In this document: in pieces, positions 43,072 through 52,960 of the stretch | How positions within the stretch are numbered: position 1 is the stretch's first letter | How the letters are laid out: each line of letters starts with the position of its first letter | Assembly (NCBI RefSeq): GCF_029490015.1 | Contig: NZ_CP120468.1 | Coordinates: 2,046,001 to 2,110,000 of the forward strand | Reading direction: 5' to 3' | Length of the DNA: 64,000 bases | Source: Halobaculum limi | GTDB lineage: Archaea; Halobacteriota; Halobacteria; Halobacteriales; Haloferacaceae | Position numbers and translations under genes: made by a program | Notes under the pieces: model-generated | What the model was told of the DNA's origin: nothing | Database searches by the model: none | Seen by the model: the letters and a program-made list of their open reading frames with translations, nothing else

Positions 43072-43225
43072 CCGGCGAGTGCTGGCCGTCGAGGAGTTTG
43101 TCGTTCCTGCGCTGAATCGGCCACACGTATCCAGATGGGATTTTCAGTGGTTCGTGTAGACACTGCTGAATTCAGATCGCGGGTCTCAATTTGTCGAGTG
43201 CTCGTGTTCCGGGCGACACCGTTCA

Positions 43226-43254
43226 CACAAGAGCGACTGCTCCGGGCTCTTGTG
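43226..43254 (+). promoter_or_regulatory. Perfect 9-base inverted repeat upstream of ppk2
   Basis: CACAAGAGC (43226-43234) and GCTCTTGTG (43246-43254) enclose 11 bases. The AT-rich GAGTTAACTT that may be the ppk2 promoter follows at 43269-43278, so the repeat lies just upstream of it, where an activator or repressor could bind. The rest of the 264-base gap 43072-43335 shows no coding signal. Confidence 0.35.
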
Positions 43255-43335
43255 AAATGTTGACATAGAGTTAACTTGCTGAGCGGGCTACTGTACGTAT
43301 GTCGCTCGTACTGCCCCGACCGCCAGCCCTCCAGG

Positions 43336-44226
43336 ATGCTACGGATGCGTGAACACCCGGTGTTACCCGGCGACGAGTCCGTCCTCGCCACCGTCGACGA
43401 CGATGACCTGTACAAGTCGAACGGGAAGATGCGGAAAAAGTACTATCGCCGTGAACTCGAACGCCTGCAGGAGGAACTGGTCCGCCTGCAGATGTGGGTG
43501 AGAGAGGCGGGCCTCCGGGTGGTCGTGCTCTTCGACGGCCGCGACGCCGCCGGCAAAGGCGGCACTATCCATCGGATCACCCGGCGGACCAGTTCGCGCG
43601 TCGTGAAAGTCGTCGCCCTCGGTACGCCGACCGAACGCGAGCAGAGTCAGTGGTACTTCCAGCGGTACGTCGAACACCTCCCCGCCGCCGGAGAGATGGT
43701 GCTGTTCGACCGGAGTTGGTACAACCGCGCGACCGTCGAACGCGTGATGGGCTTTTGCACCGACGCGGAGTACGAGGAGTTCCTCCAGTCGGCGCCGGAG
43801 TTCGAGCGGATGCTTCAACGCTCGGGCATCATTCTCCTGAAGTACTGGTTCTCCATCAGCGAAGAAGAACAGGAGCGACGGTTCCAGAAGCGCAGCCAGG
43901 ACCCCAAACGTCGGTGGAAACTCAGCCCGATGGATCTGGAGGCGCGGGACCGCTGGGTCGACTACTCGCGGGCGAAAGACGAGATGTTTGAGCACACCGA
44001 CACCGACGACTCGCCGTGGCACGTCGTCGACGCGGAGGTGAAGAAACACGCCCGACTCAACTGCATCACGCACCTGCTGTCACAGATCGACTACGAGGAT
44101 ACGATGCCGGAACCCAGGGAACTCCCGCCGAGAGACAGCGGGGAGACGTACGAACGTCCGCCGATCGACGACCAGCGCTGGGTTCCCGCGATGTACGGCT
44201 CGAACCCCGATGAGGTAGACACGTAG
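43336..44226 (+). CDS. ppk2: Polyphosphate kinase 2
   Basis: A 296-residue single-domain PPK2. It has the Walker A motif VLFDGRDAAGKGGTIHRI, Walker B EMVLFDRSWYNRATVERVMGF, and the lid region SISEEEQERRFQKRSQDPKRRWKLSPMD. It moves phosphate between polyphosphate and nucleotides, mainly to make GTP or ATP from nucleoside di- or monophosphates. The start is ATG 43336 or 43345; upstream sequence in frame (from 43276) is Cys-rich and not conserved-looking. Confidence 0.94.
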   Translation: MLRMREHPVLPGDESVLATVDDDDLYKSNGKMRKKYYRRELERLQEELVRLQMWVREAGLRVVVLFDGRDAAGKGGTIHRITRRTSSRVVKVVALGTPTEREQSQWYFQRYVEHLPAAGEMVLFDRSWYNRATVERVMGFCTDAEYEEFLQSAPEFERMLQRSGIILLKYWFSISEEEQERRFQKRSQDPKRRWKLSPMDLEARDRWVDYSRAKDEMFEHTDTDDSPWHVVDAEVKKHARLNCITHLLSQIDYEDTMPEPRELPPRDSGETYERPPIDDQRWVPAMYGSNPDEVDT

Positions 44227-44275
44227 CCGTCTGCGCGGCTCCGACTGTGGCTTGACGGCGTCCGTCGGCGCGGCG

Positions 44276-45274
44276 TCAGTCCGCGTCGACGGTGACCGAC
44301 TCCGCGGGCCACCGGGGAGTGTGGTCCTGTCGCCCCTTGACGTAGCCGAGTCTGAACAGGTGTTGCGGGAGGTGGTCGGTTTCGAGGACCGACTGGAGCG
44401 ATTCGCGTTGCTCCGGCAGTTCGAGGATCTGGCTCATCGGATGCACCGCGAGATTCGCAGCGCTGGCCGCGAGTGCGAGTCGCTGATACGCCCGCCCGAC
44501 TGCGACCTGTGCCGGTCGGTCGTCCGTCGCCGTCGTGAGCACGCCGACCGCCGGGGCCGACTCGATCAGCGCGGAGTTCTTGCGCCCCTCTCGGCCGCCG
44601 ATATCGAGATGCGTCACCACGGCCTGTCCAACCCGTGCGAACAGCCACGAGTCGCCAAGCGCGCCGTTTCCGATCCAGCGACCCAACTCCCGTCGGTAGG
44701 CCGGTGAGTCCATCCGCTGGCGGTCGGCGGTCGCCTGCAACGCCGCGACGGTCTGCTTCGGCCGCGCTTCCCGCACTATCCGGAGGTCCACGTCGAACTC
44801 GGTCGCTTCGTCGCGCAACTCGTCGGTGACGTCTTTCGGGACGGGGGACTGACGAAACGGCCGGTGGTCGGTGTACCGCTCCGGTATCTCCGCGAACAGC
44901 GACTCGTCTCGCTCGGGATTTCCCCCGGGACCGACCTCGACGCGGGCGACGACCGAGCCGTCGGCGGGCGTCTCCACCCGGCAACCGAGGCCGAAGTGCC
45001 GGGCGGCGACGCGGAGCGTCTCGACGGCACACCCGAGGCTGACGTGGAGTTCTCGCCTGCCGGGGTCGGCCGCGCGGAGCCACCGGTCCTCGGCAGCGCG
45101 TACCTCCACGGCCCCACCGTCGACGGCGAACTCCCACGGCTGAGCGTTGTGGCTCGACGGTGCGAGGACGGCGTACCGAAGGAGAAACCGCACCTGTTCG
45201 TCGACCGGGCCACCGGCCGGGAACTCGTCGGCGTCGACACCCCAGACGTCCGTCGTCATCCCCGCGGGGTCCAT
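44276..45274 (-). CDS. Nitroreductase-fold protein, Acg-like
   Basis: About 332 residues in the Acg subfamily: an N-terminal RFLLRYAVLAPSSHNAQPWEF with the FMN-phosphate residues, a lidded middle with YTDHRPF, and QRLALAASAANLAVHPMSQILELPE in the C-terminal half. Mycobacterial Acg is an FMN-binding protein with a covered active site, thought to store flavin rather than reduce nitro groups. This one could be either. Start 45274 (MDPAG) is chosen; 45259 is possible. It is divergent from the cystathionine gene. Confidence 0.85.
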   Translation of the reverse strand: MDPAGMTTDVWGVDADEFPAGGPVDEQVRFLLRYAVLAPSSHNAQPWEFAVDGGAVEVRAAEDRWLRAADPGRRELHVSLGCAVETLRVAARHFGLGCRVETPADGSVVARVEVGPGGNPERDESLFAEIPERYTDHRPFRQSPVPKDVTDELRDEATEFDVDLRIVREARPKQTVAALQATADRQRMDSPAYRRELGRWIGNGALGDSWLFARVGQAVVTHLDIGGREGRKNSALIESAPAVGVLTTATDDRPAQVAVGRAYQRLALAASAANLAVHPMSQILELPEQRESLQSVLETDHLPQHLFRLGYVKGRQDHTPRWPAESVTVDAD

Positions 45275-45309
45275 AGCCACCCGTTCTCCGAGACGCCGAT
45301 TCAGGGTTT

Positions 45310-45338
45310 CCACGGTTCCAGCGCCCGTGAAACCGTGG
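45310..45338. promoter_or_regulatory. Inverted repeat between nitroreductase and cystathionine genes
   Basis: CCACGGTT (45310-45317) and AACCGTGG (45331-45338) form a perfect 8-base inverted repeat with a 13-base spacer. It lies 36 bases upstream of the nitroreductase start and 80 bases upstream of the cystathionine gene. The position suits a regulator site or a leader hairpin. It may be chance. Confidence 0.3.
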
Positions 45339-45417
45339 CGACGACGCACAACCGGTGCGACGAGGACGCGCCGAACGAATGGCAAGAATCACACCGACCG
45401 CTACCCTCGCACCCGAT

Positions 45418-46590
45418 ATGAGCGACGACTCCGACCGCGAGTTCCGCATCGAGACGGACGCCATCCACGCCGGGCAAGCGCCCGACGAGGAGACGGGCGC
45501 GCTGATGACGCCCATCTTCGCCAACTCGACGTACAAGCAGGACGGCCCTGGCGACCACCGCGGCTACGAGTACAGCCGAACCGGCAACCCGACGCGAACC
45601 GACTTGGAGGCCAACATCGCGGCGCTGGAGGGCGGCGAGTTCGGTCGCGCGTTCTCTTCGGGGATGGGATCGATCAACACCGTCCTCAACCTCCTCGAAG
45701 CGGGCGACCACGTCGTCACCGGCGACGACGTGTACGGCGGCACGCACCGCATCTTCACGCAGGTGTACGAGGACTACGACCTCGAGTTCGACTTCGTCGA
45801 CACCACCGACCACGACGCCGTCGCCGACGCGATGCGCGAGGAGACCGCGCTGTTGTGGGTTGAGACGCCGACGAACCCGCTGATGCGGGTGAACGACATC
45901 GCGGCGCTCGCCGACATCGCCCACGACCACGACGCACTGTGTGCCGTCGACAACACGTTCGCGACGCCGTACCTCCAGCGCCCGCTCGAACACGGCGCGG
46001 ACATCGTCAGCCACTCGCTGACGAAGTACCTCGGCGGCCACTCCGACGTGGTCGGCGGTGCCCTCGTCACCGACGACGAGGAACTGGACGAGCGCATCGG
46101 CTTCTACCAGAACTCCGTGGGCGCGACGCCCTCGCCGTTCGACTGCTTCCTCGTCCTCCGCGGGACCAAGACGCTGCCCGTACGGATGGACCGCCACTGC
46201 GAGAACGCCCGCACCCTCGCGGAGTGGCTGGCCGACCACGACGCCGTCGACCGGGTGTACTACCCCGGCCTCGACTCACACCCGCAACACGACCTCGCGA
46301 GCGAGCAGATGGACGACTTCGGCGGGATGCTCTCGTTCGAGTTCGACGGGACGCTCGACCAGGCGAGCACCGTCGTCGAGGAGACTGAGGTGTTCACGCT
46401 CGCGGAGTCGCTCGGCGGTGTCGAGAGCCTCATCGAACAGCCTGCGGCGATGACACACGCCGCCATCCCGAAGGAGGAGCGTGAGGCCGCCGGCCTCACG
46501 GACGGCCTCATTCGCGTCTCCGTCGGCGTCGAGCACATCGACGACATGAAAGCCGACCTGGACGCTGCGTTCGACGCCGCGCTGGAGTAA
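45418..46590 (+). CDS. Cystathionine gamma-synthase/lyase family PLP enzyme
   Basis: A 390-residue Cys/Met-metabolism PLP enzyme. It has the N-terminal [17 protein letters not shown], the YSRTGNPT phosphate clamp from the partner subunit, PLP lysine in [20 protein letters not shown], and the ending [14 protein letters not shown]...[13 protein letters not shown]. It either makes cystathionine from O-acylhomoserine or cleaves it; close members can do several reactions and the exact one cannot be read. The aspartate-semialdehyde dehydrogenase gene 240 bases downstream supplies the homoserine branch, supporting a methionine/cysteine role. Confidence 0.9.
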   Translation: MSDDSDREFRIETDAIHAGQAPDEETGALMTPIFANSTYKQDGPGDHRGYEYSRTGNPTRTDLEANIAALEGGEFGRAFSSGMGSINTVLNLLEAGDHVVTGDDVYGGTHRIFTQVYEDYDLEFDFVDTTDHDAVADAMREETALLWVETPTNPLMRVNDIAALADIAHDHDALCAVDNTFATPYLQRPLEHGADIVSHSLTKYLGGHSDVVGGALVTDDEELDERIGFYQNSVGATPSPFDCFLVLRGTKTLPVRMDRHCENARTLAEWLADHDAVDRVYYPGLDSHPQHDLASEQMDDFGGMLSFEFDGTLDQASTVVEETEVFTLAESLGGVESLIEQPAAMTHAAIPKEEREAAGLTDGLIRVSVGVEHIDDMKADLDAAFDAALE

Positions 46591-46830
46591 ACGAGCGTCG
46601 GGTCGCGTCCGCGACTCGTCGGCGACCACCGTAGGTCGCTGGTGGCCGGTGGTCGCGAGCAGTCGCAGGGAGTCGCCGATCGGTGGACGAATCACTCACG
46701 ATTCTCCCGTTCTCCTCGACAAGCAGTCGCCGGTTCGCGCGTCGACTTGACGGACGTTACTCCCCGGCAAACATCGCCGCTCCTGCGCGTATCCGAAGGG
46801 TCTTATCCGCGTGTGCCACAGCGACACACA

Positions 46831-47871
46831 ATGACTCACCAAGTCGGCATCCTCGGCGCGACCGGCGCCGTCGGCCAGCGATTCATCCAACTCCTCGACG
46901 ACCACCCACAGTTCGATATCGCGTGTCTCACTGCGAGCGACGCTTCCGCGGGCAAGTCCTACAGCGAGGCGGCGAAGTGGCGCCTCGACTCGGCCATCCC
47001 GCAGTCCGTCCGCGACATCACCGTCCGCGCGACCGACCCCGAAGAGATCCCCGACGACGTCGACCTGCTGTTCTCCTCGCTCCCGTCGGGCGTCGCCGCC
47101 GAGATCGAACCCGACCTGTGTGAGGCGGGCTACGTCGTCTCCTCGAACTCCTCGAACGCTCGGATGGCCGAGGACGTCCCGCTCACCATCCCCGAGATCA
47201 ACCCCGACCACCTCGACCTCATCGAAATCCAGCGAGACGAACGCGGCTGGGACGGGGCGCTCGTGAAGAACCCGAACTGCTCGACTATCACGATGGTCCC
47301 GACGCTGGCGGCACTCGACGAGTTCGGCCTCGAACGCGTGCAGGTGTCGACCCTGCAAGCCGTCTCCGGCGCGGGCTACGACGGCGTCACGTCGATGGAG
47401 ATCATCGACAACGCCATCCCGCACATCGGCGGCGAAGAAGAGAAGATGGAGACCGAGAGCCGCAAACTGCTCGGCTCGTTCGACGGCGCGGAACTGTCGC
47501 TGCACGACGCCGAGGTCGCCGCCTCCTGCAACCGCATCCCGACCATCGACGGCCACTTGGAGAACGTGTTCGCTGAACTGGCCGACGACCCCTCGGCCGA
47601 CGAGGTTCGCGCCGCGATGGAGGCGTTCCCGAGCGCGGACCTACCTTCGTCGCCGGAGCAACTCATCCACGTCTTCGGTGAGGACCAGCCAGAACGCCCC
47701 CAGCCCCGGATGGACCGGATGCGCGGCGACGGGATGCAGGTCGTCGCCGGCGGCGTCCAGGAGACGCCCTCGGGTGTGAAGTACAACTGCCTCGCGCACA
47801 ACACCATCCGCGGCGCCGCGGGCGCGTCGGTGCTGAACGGCGAACTCCTCGCGAACGACGGCTGGATCTGA
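46831..47871 (+). CDS. asd: Aspartate-semialdehyde dehydrogenase
   Basis: A 346-residue enzyme of the archaeal/fungal type. The NADP motif is VGILGATGAVGQRFIQLL, the catalytic cysteine is in VKNPNCSTITMVPTL, and the substrate histidine region is near GHLENVFAEL. It reduces aspartyl phosphate to aspartate semialdehyde, the branch point to lysine, threonine and methionine. The ATG is about 30 bases after a TATA-like GTCTTATCC. It is convergent with the large FAD/Fe-S dehydrogenase gene. Confidence 0.95.
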   Translation: MTHQVGILGATGAVGQRFIQLLDDHPQFDIACLTASDASAGKSYSEAAKWRLDSAIPQSVRDITVRATDPEEIPDDVDLLFSSLPSGVAAEIEPDLCEAGYVVSSNSSNARMAEDVPLTIPEINPDHLDLIEIQRDERGWDGALVKNPNCSTITMVPTLAALDEFGLERVQVSTLQAVSGAGYDGVTSMEIIDNAIPHIGGEEEKMETESRKLLGSFDGAELSLHDAEVAASCNRIPTIDGHLENVFAELADDPSADEVRAAMEAFPSADLPSSPEQLIHVFGEDQPERPQPRMDRMRGDGMQVVAGGVQETPSGVKYNCLAHNTIRGAAGASVLNGELLANDGWI

Positions 47872-47932
47872 GCCGACGCTCGAGGAGACTCTGTCGAACC
47901 CGACCGAAAGCACGCGAAAACCGGTGCGGGAG

Positions 47933-50900
47933 TTACTGTAACGCCGCCGCGACCTTCTCCACCGGGTGTGGTGGCTCCTCGCTGTCGTCGTCGCGGTCGC
48001 CCAACTGCGACCGGCACGAGGCTCCGGGTGCGGTGACCGCCTCCGCACCACTGTCGTCGACGGCCTCGAACAGCATCGAGCCGATGGCTTTCGAGAGGTC
48101 GTAGTGTTCTGCCTCGTAGCCGAAACTCCCGGCCATCCCACAGCAAGAGGTGTCGAGCGGGTCGACACGGTAGCCCGACCGTCTGAGGACGCCGACAGCG
48201 TGGTGGTCTTTGTTCATCGACTTCTGGTTGCAGTGGCCGTGGTACGCGAGCGATTCACCGGACTCCGGTTCTGCCGCGAACGCCATCGCCTCGTCGAGGC
48301 GGTGGGTGTCGACGTACTCTAACACGCCGTAACTCGCCGCAGAGACGGCTTCCACCTCGTCGCCGTCGAGGAGGTCCAGATACTCGTCTTGGAACATCAC
48401 CGCGTCCGATGGCTCGACGAACACGACCGAGTAGCCGTCGGCGACGAGCGGTGCGAGGGCGTCGACGTTCTCGCGGGCGCAGTCGCGAGCCTTCTCCAGA
48501 AAGCCGCCGGAGAACGCGGCCCGACCCGAGGCCGAGAGGTCGTCCGGCACGCGAACGTGGACGTTCGCCGCTTCGAGCACTTCGACGGCGGCCATCCCCG
48601 CGTCGGGCATACTGTAGTTCGTGTAGGTGTCCGGGAACAGCACCACCTTCGCGTCGGCGTCGGCCTCGCTGACCTGCGCGCCGCCGCGCCGCTCGAACCG
48701 CTTGCGAAAGGTGTCGCGGGTGAAGGTCGGCAACTCGCGGTCGGCGGCGATGCCGAGCGTCTTCTCCATCACCGTCCGTGCGCCGGGCACCTTCGTCGCA
48801 GCGTTCGCGACCGGCGCGAGGGCGCTTCCGATCCGACTCGCGGTGTCGATGTCGGCGAACAGGCGTTCGCGGAGGCCGGCGCCCTCCTCTTGGTGGTGCT
48901 CGTGTTTCACCTCCGCTTTCAGTTTCGCGAGGTCGACGCCGGTCGGGCAGTCGGACATACAGCCCTTACAGCCGACACAGAGGCCGAGCACCTCCTCTTG
49001 GAAGCGTTCGGAGTGTATCTGGTCTTCGCTCAGTTCGCCCGAGATGGCCGCTCTGAGCATATTCGCTCGCCCGCGAGTGGCCTGAATCTCCTCACCCGAC
49101 GCACGGTACGTCGGACACATCACGTCGCCCTCCGTCTCCCGGCAGGTGCCACAGCCGTTACACAGTTCGACGAGGTGTGCGAAGCCGCCCTCGTCGTCGA
49201 AGTCGATGGCCGTCTGTGGCTCGATGGACTGGTACTGTGCGCCGTAGCGGAGATTCTCGCGCATATCGGTGTCGGCGGCGGAGTCCGGGTACCCCCGCTC
49301 GTCTGCCGTCTCCGCGTCGACGTACACCACTTTCCCGGGGTTCATCCGCCACTCGGGGTCGAACGCGGATTTGAGTTCTTGGAACGCGCCCCACAGGTCG
49401 GGGCCGTACATCTTGGGGTTGAACTCTGTTCGCGCGAGGCCGTCGCCGTGTTCGCCGGAGAATGCTCCGAAGTGCTCCAACACGAGGTCGGTCACGTCGT
49501 CGGTGATGGAGTGCATCGTCTCGATGCCGTCCTCCTGCTTGAGGTTCAGAATCGGGCGAATGTGCAGCGTCCCCGACCCCGCGTGCGCGAAGTACGCCGC
49601 CGAGGTGCCGTGTCGCTCCAGTACCTCCTCGAACTCCTGGACGTACTCCGCGAGTTCCTCCGGGGGAACCGTCGCGTCTTCGATGAACGGATACGGCTTC
49701 GGGTCACCCTCCAGACTCATCAAGAGCGGAATCGCCGCCTTCCGCAGTTTCCAGAGTTTGCCCTGCGCCTCGTCGGTGTACGCTTCGAGGACGTCGAACG
49801 CCGCACCCGAGTCGACGAACTCGGCGTTGGTGTCCGCGACGGCACCCTCGAAGTCGTCGACGAGTTCGGAGTCCCACTCCAGCATCAGCGCCGCCGCCGT
49901 GCCGTCGGGGATGGGTTCCTCGTACTGGGCGTACTCGGTCGACTCGCGGGCGAGGCGGAACACCTCGTCGTCCATCAACTCTACCGCGCTCACCGGGTAG
50001 TTCAGCGCGACAGGGACCGCCTCCATCGCGTCCACGAGGTCGTCGAAGCAGTACAGCGCCAGCGCCGTCTCCTCGGGCTTGGTGACCAGTGAGACAGTCG
50101 CCTCGACGATGGTTCCCAGCGTTCCTTCCGCGCCGACGAACAGTTTCGAGAGGTTGATCACCTCCTCGCCGTCCTCGTTCTCGTAGATGACCTTGTGGAG
50201 GTTGTACCCCGAGACGGACCGCTTGAGGTTGGGGTACTTTTTGGCGATTTCGGCGTCGTTGTCCTCGACCAGTCCCTCGACGATACGGTACAGTTCCGCC
50301 TCGTGCCCGCCGCCGTCGATGATGGCCTCGTGTTCTGCGGAGTCGATGACGACCTCGCGGGTGTGCATCCGTGTCCCGTCCGCGAGGACGACCTGCAGTT
50401 CCTCGGTGTAGGCGTCGGTGATGCCGTAGCGAACCGAGTGTGCGCCCGTCGAGTTGTTGCCGATGCCGCCGACGACCGTCGCACGGCCCGAGGATGCGGG
50501 GTCGGGCGCGAACTTCAGACCGTCCTCGGCGAGGCGGGCGTCGAGGTGGTCTTGCACGACGCCGGGTTGGACGGTCGCCCGCTTTCCGTCGGGGTCCACG
50601 TCCACGATGTCGTCCATGTGAACCGTCATATCGAGGACGACACAGCCAGGGCCGACCGATTGGCCCGCGAGCGACGACCCGGTGCCACGCGGCAAGACCG
50701 GCACCTCGTGTTCGGCGGCGACCTCGTGGGTCGCGACTACGTCGTCGACGTCACGAGGGCAGACGACGCCCGCCGGCCGCGCCTGATAGATGGAGCCATC
50801 GGTCGCGTACAGCACCTGCGCGTACTCGTCGAACTGCACCTCGCCCGCCACTCGGTCGCGGAGGTCGGACGCGAGCGCCCGGTACTCGGGCACGTCCGAT

Positions 50901-50968
50901 CGGTCGTGACCCAGCGACGCGGCGGACGTCTCCCACCGCCGATCCGACGATGGGCCGTGTGTTGCCAT
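47933..50968 (-). CDS. FAD-linked D-lactate/glycolate dehydrogenase fused to Fe-S/CCG domains
   Basis: A 1011-residue fusion. Residues about 40-560 are an FAD-linked oxidase (VLPRGTGSSLAGQSVGPG, TVQPGVVQDHL, TVVGGIGNNSTGAHS). Next are two Fe-S motifs (CNGCGTCRETEGDVMCP and CVGCKGCMSDCPTG). The rest is a CCG-type domain with HGHCNQKS and TSCCGMAGSFGYE. It joins GlcD/GlcE and GlcF functions in one chain and should oxidise D-lactate or glycolate, passing electrons to the quinone pool. ATG at 50968 is preferred; an open frame continues another 189 codons upstream but lacks coding character. Confidence 0.92.
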   Translation of the reverse strand: MATHGPSSDRRWETSAASLGHDRSDVPEYRALASDLRDRVAGEVQFDEYAQVLYATDGSIYQARPAGVVCPRDVDDVVATHEVAAEHEVPVLPRGTGSSLAGQSVGPGCVVLDMTVHMDDIVDVDPDGKRATVQPGVVQDHLDARLAEDGLKFAPDPASSGRATVVGGIGNNSTGAHSVRYGITDAYTEELQVVLADGTRMHTREVVIDSAEHEAIIDGGGHEAELYRIVEGLVEDNDAEIAKKYPNLKRSVSGYNLHKVIYENEDGEEVINLSKLFVGAEGTLGTIVEATVSLVTKPEETALALYCFDDLVDAMEAVPVALNYPVSAVELMDDEVFRLARESTEYAQYEEPIPDGTAAALMLEWDSELVDDFEGAVADTNAEFVDSGAAFDVLEAYTDEAQGKLWKLRKAAIPLLMSLEGDPKPYPFIEDATVPPEELAEYVQEFEEVLERHGTSAAYFAHAGSGTLHIRPILNLKQEDGIETMHSITDDVTDLVLEHFGAFSGEHGDGLARTEFNPKMYGPDLWGAFQELKSAFDPEWRMNPGKVVYVDAETADERGYPDSAADTDMRENLRYGAQYQSIEPQTAIDFDDEGGFAHLVELCNGCGTCRETEGDVMCPTYRASGEEIQATRGRANMLRAAISGELSEDQIHSERFQEEVLGLCVGCKGCMSDCPTGVDLAKLKAEVKHEHHQEEGAGLRERLFADIDTASRIGSALAPVANAATKVPGARTVMEKTLGIAADRELPTFTRDTFRKRFERRGGAQVSEADADAKVVLFPDTYTNYSMPDAGMAAVEVLEAANVHVRVPDDLSASGRAAFSGGFLEKARDCARENVDALAPLVADGYSVVFVEPSDAVMFQDEYLDLLDGDEVEAVSAASYGVLEYVDTHRLDEAMAFAAEPESGESLAYHGHCNQKSMNKDHHAVGVLRRSGYRVDPLDTSCCGMAGSFGYEAEHYDLSKAIGSMLFEAVDDSGAEAVTAPGASCRSQLGDRDDDSEEPPHPVEKVAAALQ

Positions 50969-51112
50969 AGCGTACCTCAAGAAACAATAATGTAAAAACG
51001 CTTTGTCAATTGTTGCCACCAGCCGTACAGCGACGCGCTCGGAGGGCAGTCGGCGCGAACGTCGCTTGCGCCGAGGCCAACCGTTATTGTCCGACCGACC
51101 GCCTCCTTCTGT

Positions 51113-51484
51113 ATGACGTTCATCCACGTCTGTCTCAACGTCGCGGACGCCGACCGTGCGGCCGACTGGTACGCTGACAACCTCGGCTTCGAGCGCTCGT
51201 GGGAGTTCACGACCGCAGACGGCGAGACGCGAAACGTCTACGTCGCCGACGAGGACGGCGTCGAACTCCAACTGTCCGACACCGAGGGGGAAGACGAGTT
51301 CGACGAGGGCACCGCGTACGACCACTTCGCGGTGAAGGTGGACGACGTCGACGCCGCCTTCGACCGCATCGACGACCACGGCGTCGTGAAAGAACCCGGC
51401 GACCAACCCGAGGCAGGCGCACGCACGGCGTTCCTCAAAGACCCTGACGGCCACACGGTCGAACTGGTTCAGCCGTTGGAGTAG
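51113..51484 (+). CDS. Glyoxalase/VOC-family protein
   Basis: A 123-residue VOC protein starting MTFIHVCLNVADADRAADWYADNLGFERSW (His5 metal position) with YDHFAVKVDDVDAAFDRI, DGHTVELVQPLE at the end. Both halves of the paired beta-alpha-beta fold are present, with a histidine and glutamate at metal positions. It may be lactoylglutathione-lyase-like, but haloarchaea use gamma-glutamylcysteine rather than glutathione, so the substrate is open. It lies between lactate/glycolate dehydrogenase and malate synthase, which could point to glyoxal or methylglyoxal handling. Confidence 0.88.
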   Translation: MTFIHVCLNVADADRAADWYADNLGFERSWEFTTADGETRNVYVADEDGVELQLSDTEGEDEFDEGTAYDHFAVKVDDVDAAFDRIDDHGVVKEPGDQPEAGARTAFLKDPDGHTVELVQPLE

Positions 51485-51592
51485 TCGGCTGGTCGCTCCC
51501 GACGCCGGCGAATTCGTGGCCGCCGACCGGGGCAAAACTGTGTCTGGAACGAACGTTTATGATAATTCCCTCGGTCTGTAAAATCGGCAGAC

Positions 51593-52897
51593 ATGAGTGT
51601 CCAACGAAACTACGACCGCGAGTTCGTCCGCACCTTCTTCACCTCACCGACGGCGGTGCAGGGAGAGGACGACTCCGCGAAGATGATCCGACGGGCGGCG
51701 CAACTCCGAGGGATCCAAGCGCCCGACGTGTGGGTTCCCGACAACGAGGACGCCACCGCGCCGTCGATGCGCGAGGAGGGGGTCCAGAACATCATCGATG
51801 TGGTCGCCGAACACGGCGCCGACTTCCCCGGAGAGATTCACCCCCGCGTCGTCTGGCACCGCGAGAGTCCGACGACGCGATACTCCGGATTCCAGCAGAT
51901 GCTCGAAATCGCCGACCCCGAGAACGGCGCTGTGGATAACATTGACGGGTTCGTTATCCCCGAGGTCGGCGACATCGACGATTGGAAGAAAGCCGACGAG
52001 TGCTTCCAGATCATCGAGGCCGAACACGGCTTGGAGGAGGGGAGTCTCTCGATGTCGGTCATCGTCGAGAGCGGTGAGGCCGAAATCGCGCTGAACCGCA
52101 TCCGCGACGAGATGGGCAAGCCCTCGAACACGCTCGAACGGATGTTCCTCCTCGTCGACGGCGAAGTCGACTACACGAAGGATATGCGTGCGATGACGCC
52201 GACGGGCGAACTCCCGCCGTGGCCGGAACTGCGCCACAACACCTCTCGCGGCGCGAGTGCGGCGGGACTCATCGCCGTCGACGGGCCGTACGACAACATC
52301 CGCGACGTCGAGGGGTACCGCGAACGGATGCAGGACAACCGCGCGAAGGGGATGACCGGCATCTGGTCGCTCACGCCGACGCAGGTGGAGGTGGCCAACA
52401 CCGCACCGCTCCCGCCCAAGACCGGGACGTGGCTACTCGACGTCGACGGCGAGGACGTCGAACTCACGCCCGAGGGTGACTCGCAGGTCTACGACGGCGA
52501 CGACGTCTCGCTGACCGAGACCGACGACGGCTACACTCTCGTCGTCGCCGGCGACGACCACCACCTCGACGAGGACGAACTCCGCGAGACGCTCCTCGAT
52601 TTGACCTCCTACGTACCCAGTATGGACGACATCGTCGAGTCGATGGAGGAGTTCGAGGCAGCCAAGGAGGCCGGTAAGGGTGCTATCGCGATGACACAGT
52701 CGGCGACCGTCGCCATCGACGGCGTCGAGGTGTCACTGGAGAAAGACCGAATGTGGGACGAGGCGACGTATCAGGCCGCCCAGACGCCGATCACGCTGTT
52801 CCAGGACGTCTACCGCAACCGTCCGGACCAGCACGCAGAACTGGAGGAGATGTACGGCGCGGACGTCGTCGCCCGCGCGACAGACGTGGGCAACTGA
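51593..52897 (+). CDS. aceB: Malate synthase, haloarchaeal type
   Basis: A 434-residue protein matching the unusual short haloarchaeal malate synthase. It has VQRNYDREFVRTFFTSPTAVQG at the start, DVWVPDNEDATAPSMREEG, and later TPTGELPPWPELRHNTSRGASAAGLIAVDGPY, and is distinct from bacterial A and G forms. It condenses glyoxylate with acetyl-CoA, the second step of the glyoxylate bypass. TATA-like ACGTTTATGATAA (51551-51563) precedes the start. Isocitrate lyase, next to it in some relatives, is not in this window. Confidence 0.95.
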   Translation: MSVQRNYDREFVRTFFTSPTAVQGEDDSAKMIRRAAQLRGIQAPDVWVPDNEDATAPSMREEGVQNIIDVVAEHGADFPGEIHPRVVWHRESPTTRYSGFQQMLEIADPENGAVDNIDGFVIPEVGDIDDWKKADECFQIIEAEHGLEEGSLSMSVIVESGEAEIALNRIRDEMGKPSNTLERMFLLVDGEVDYTKDMRAMTPTGELPPWPELRHNTSRGASAAGLIAVDGPYDNIRDVEGYRERMQDNRAKGMTGIWSLTPTQVEVANTAPLPPKTGTWLLDVDGEDVELTPEGDSQVYDGDDVSLTETDDGYTLVVAGDDHHLDEDELRETLLDLTSYVPSMDDIVESMEEFEAAKEAGKGAIAMTQSATVAIDGVEVSLEKDRMWDEATYQAAQTPITLFQDVYRNRPDQHAELEEMYGADVVARATDVGN

Positions 52898-52960
52898 CCG
52901 GCCGGCACACGACGCCCCGGTATCTGGACCTTTTTCGCCCCCCGCGTCGCAGGGTCGGGT

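Noticed and set aside
40821..43218. A shared 15-base word, GTGTTCCGGGCGACA, at 40821-40835 and 43204-43218, as a possible repeat element
   Set aside because: About one or two such matches are expected by chance in 64 kb, and the flanks do not match.
43072..43335. A decayed transposase or small gene in the gap before ppk2
   Set aside because: Frames here have non-halophile composition, but I see no transposase motif or terminal repeats, so no call is justified.
50969..51535. In-frame extension of the FAD/Fe-S dehydrogenase by 189 codons
   Set aside because: The extension overlaps the VOC gene on the other strand and has no protein-like pattern; ATG at 50968 follows a normal promoter.
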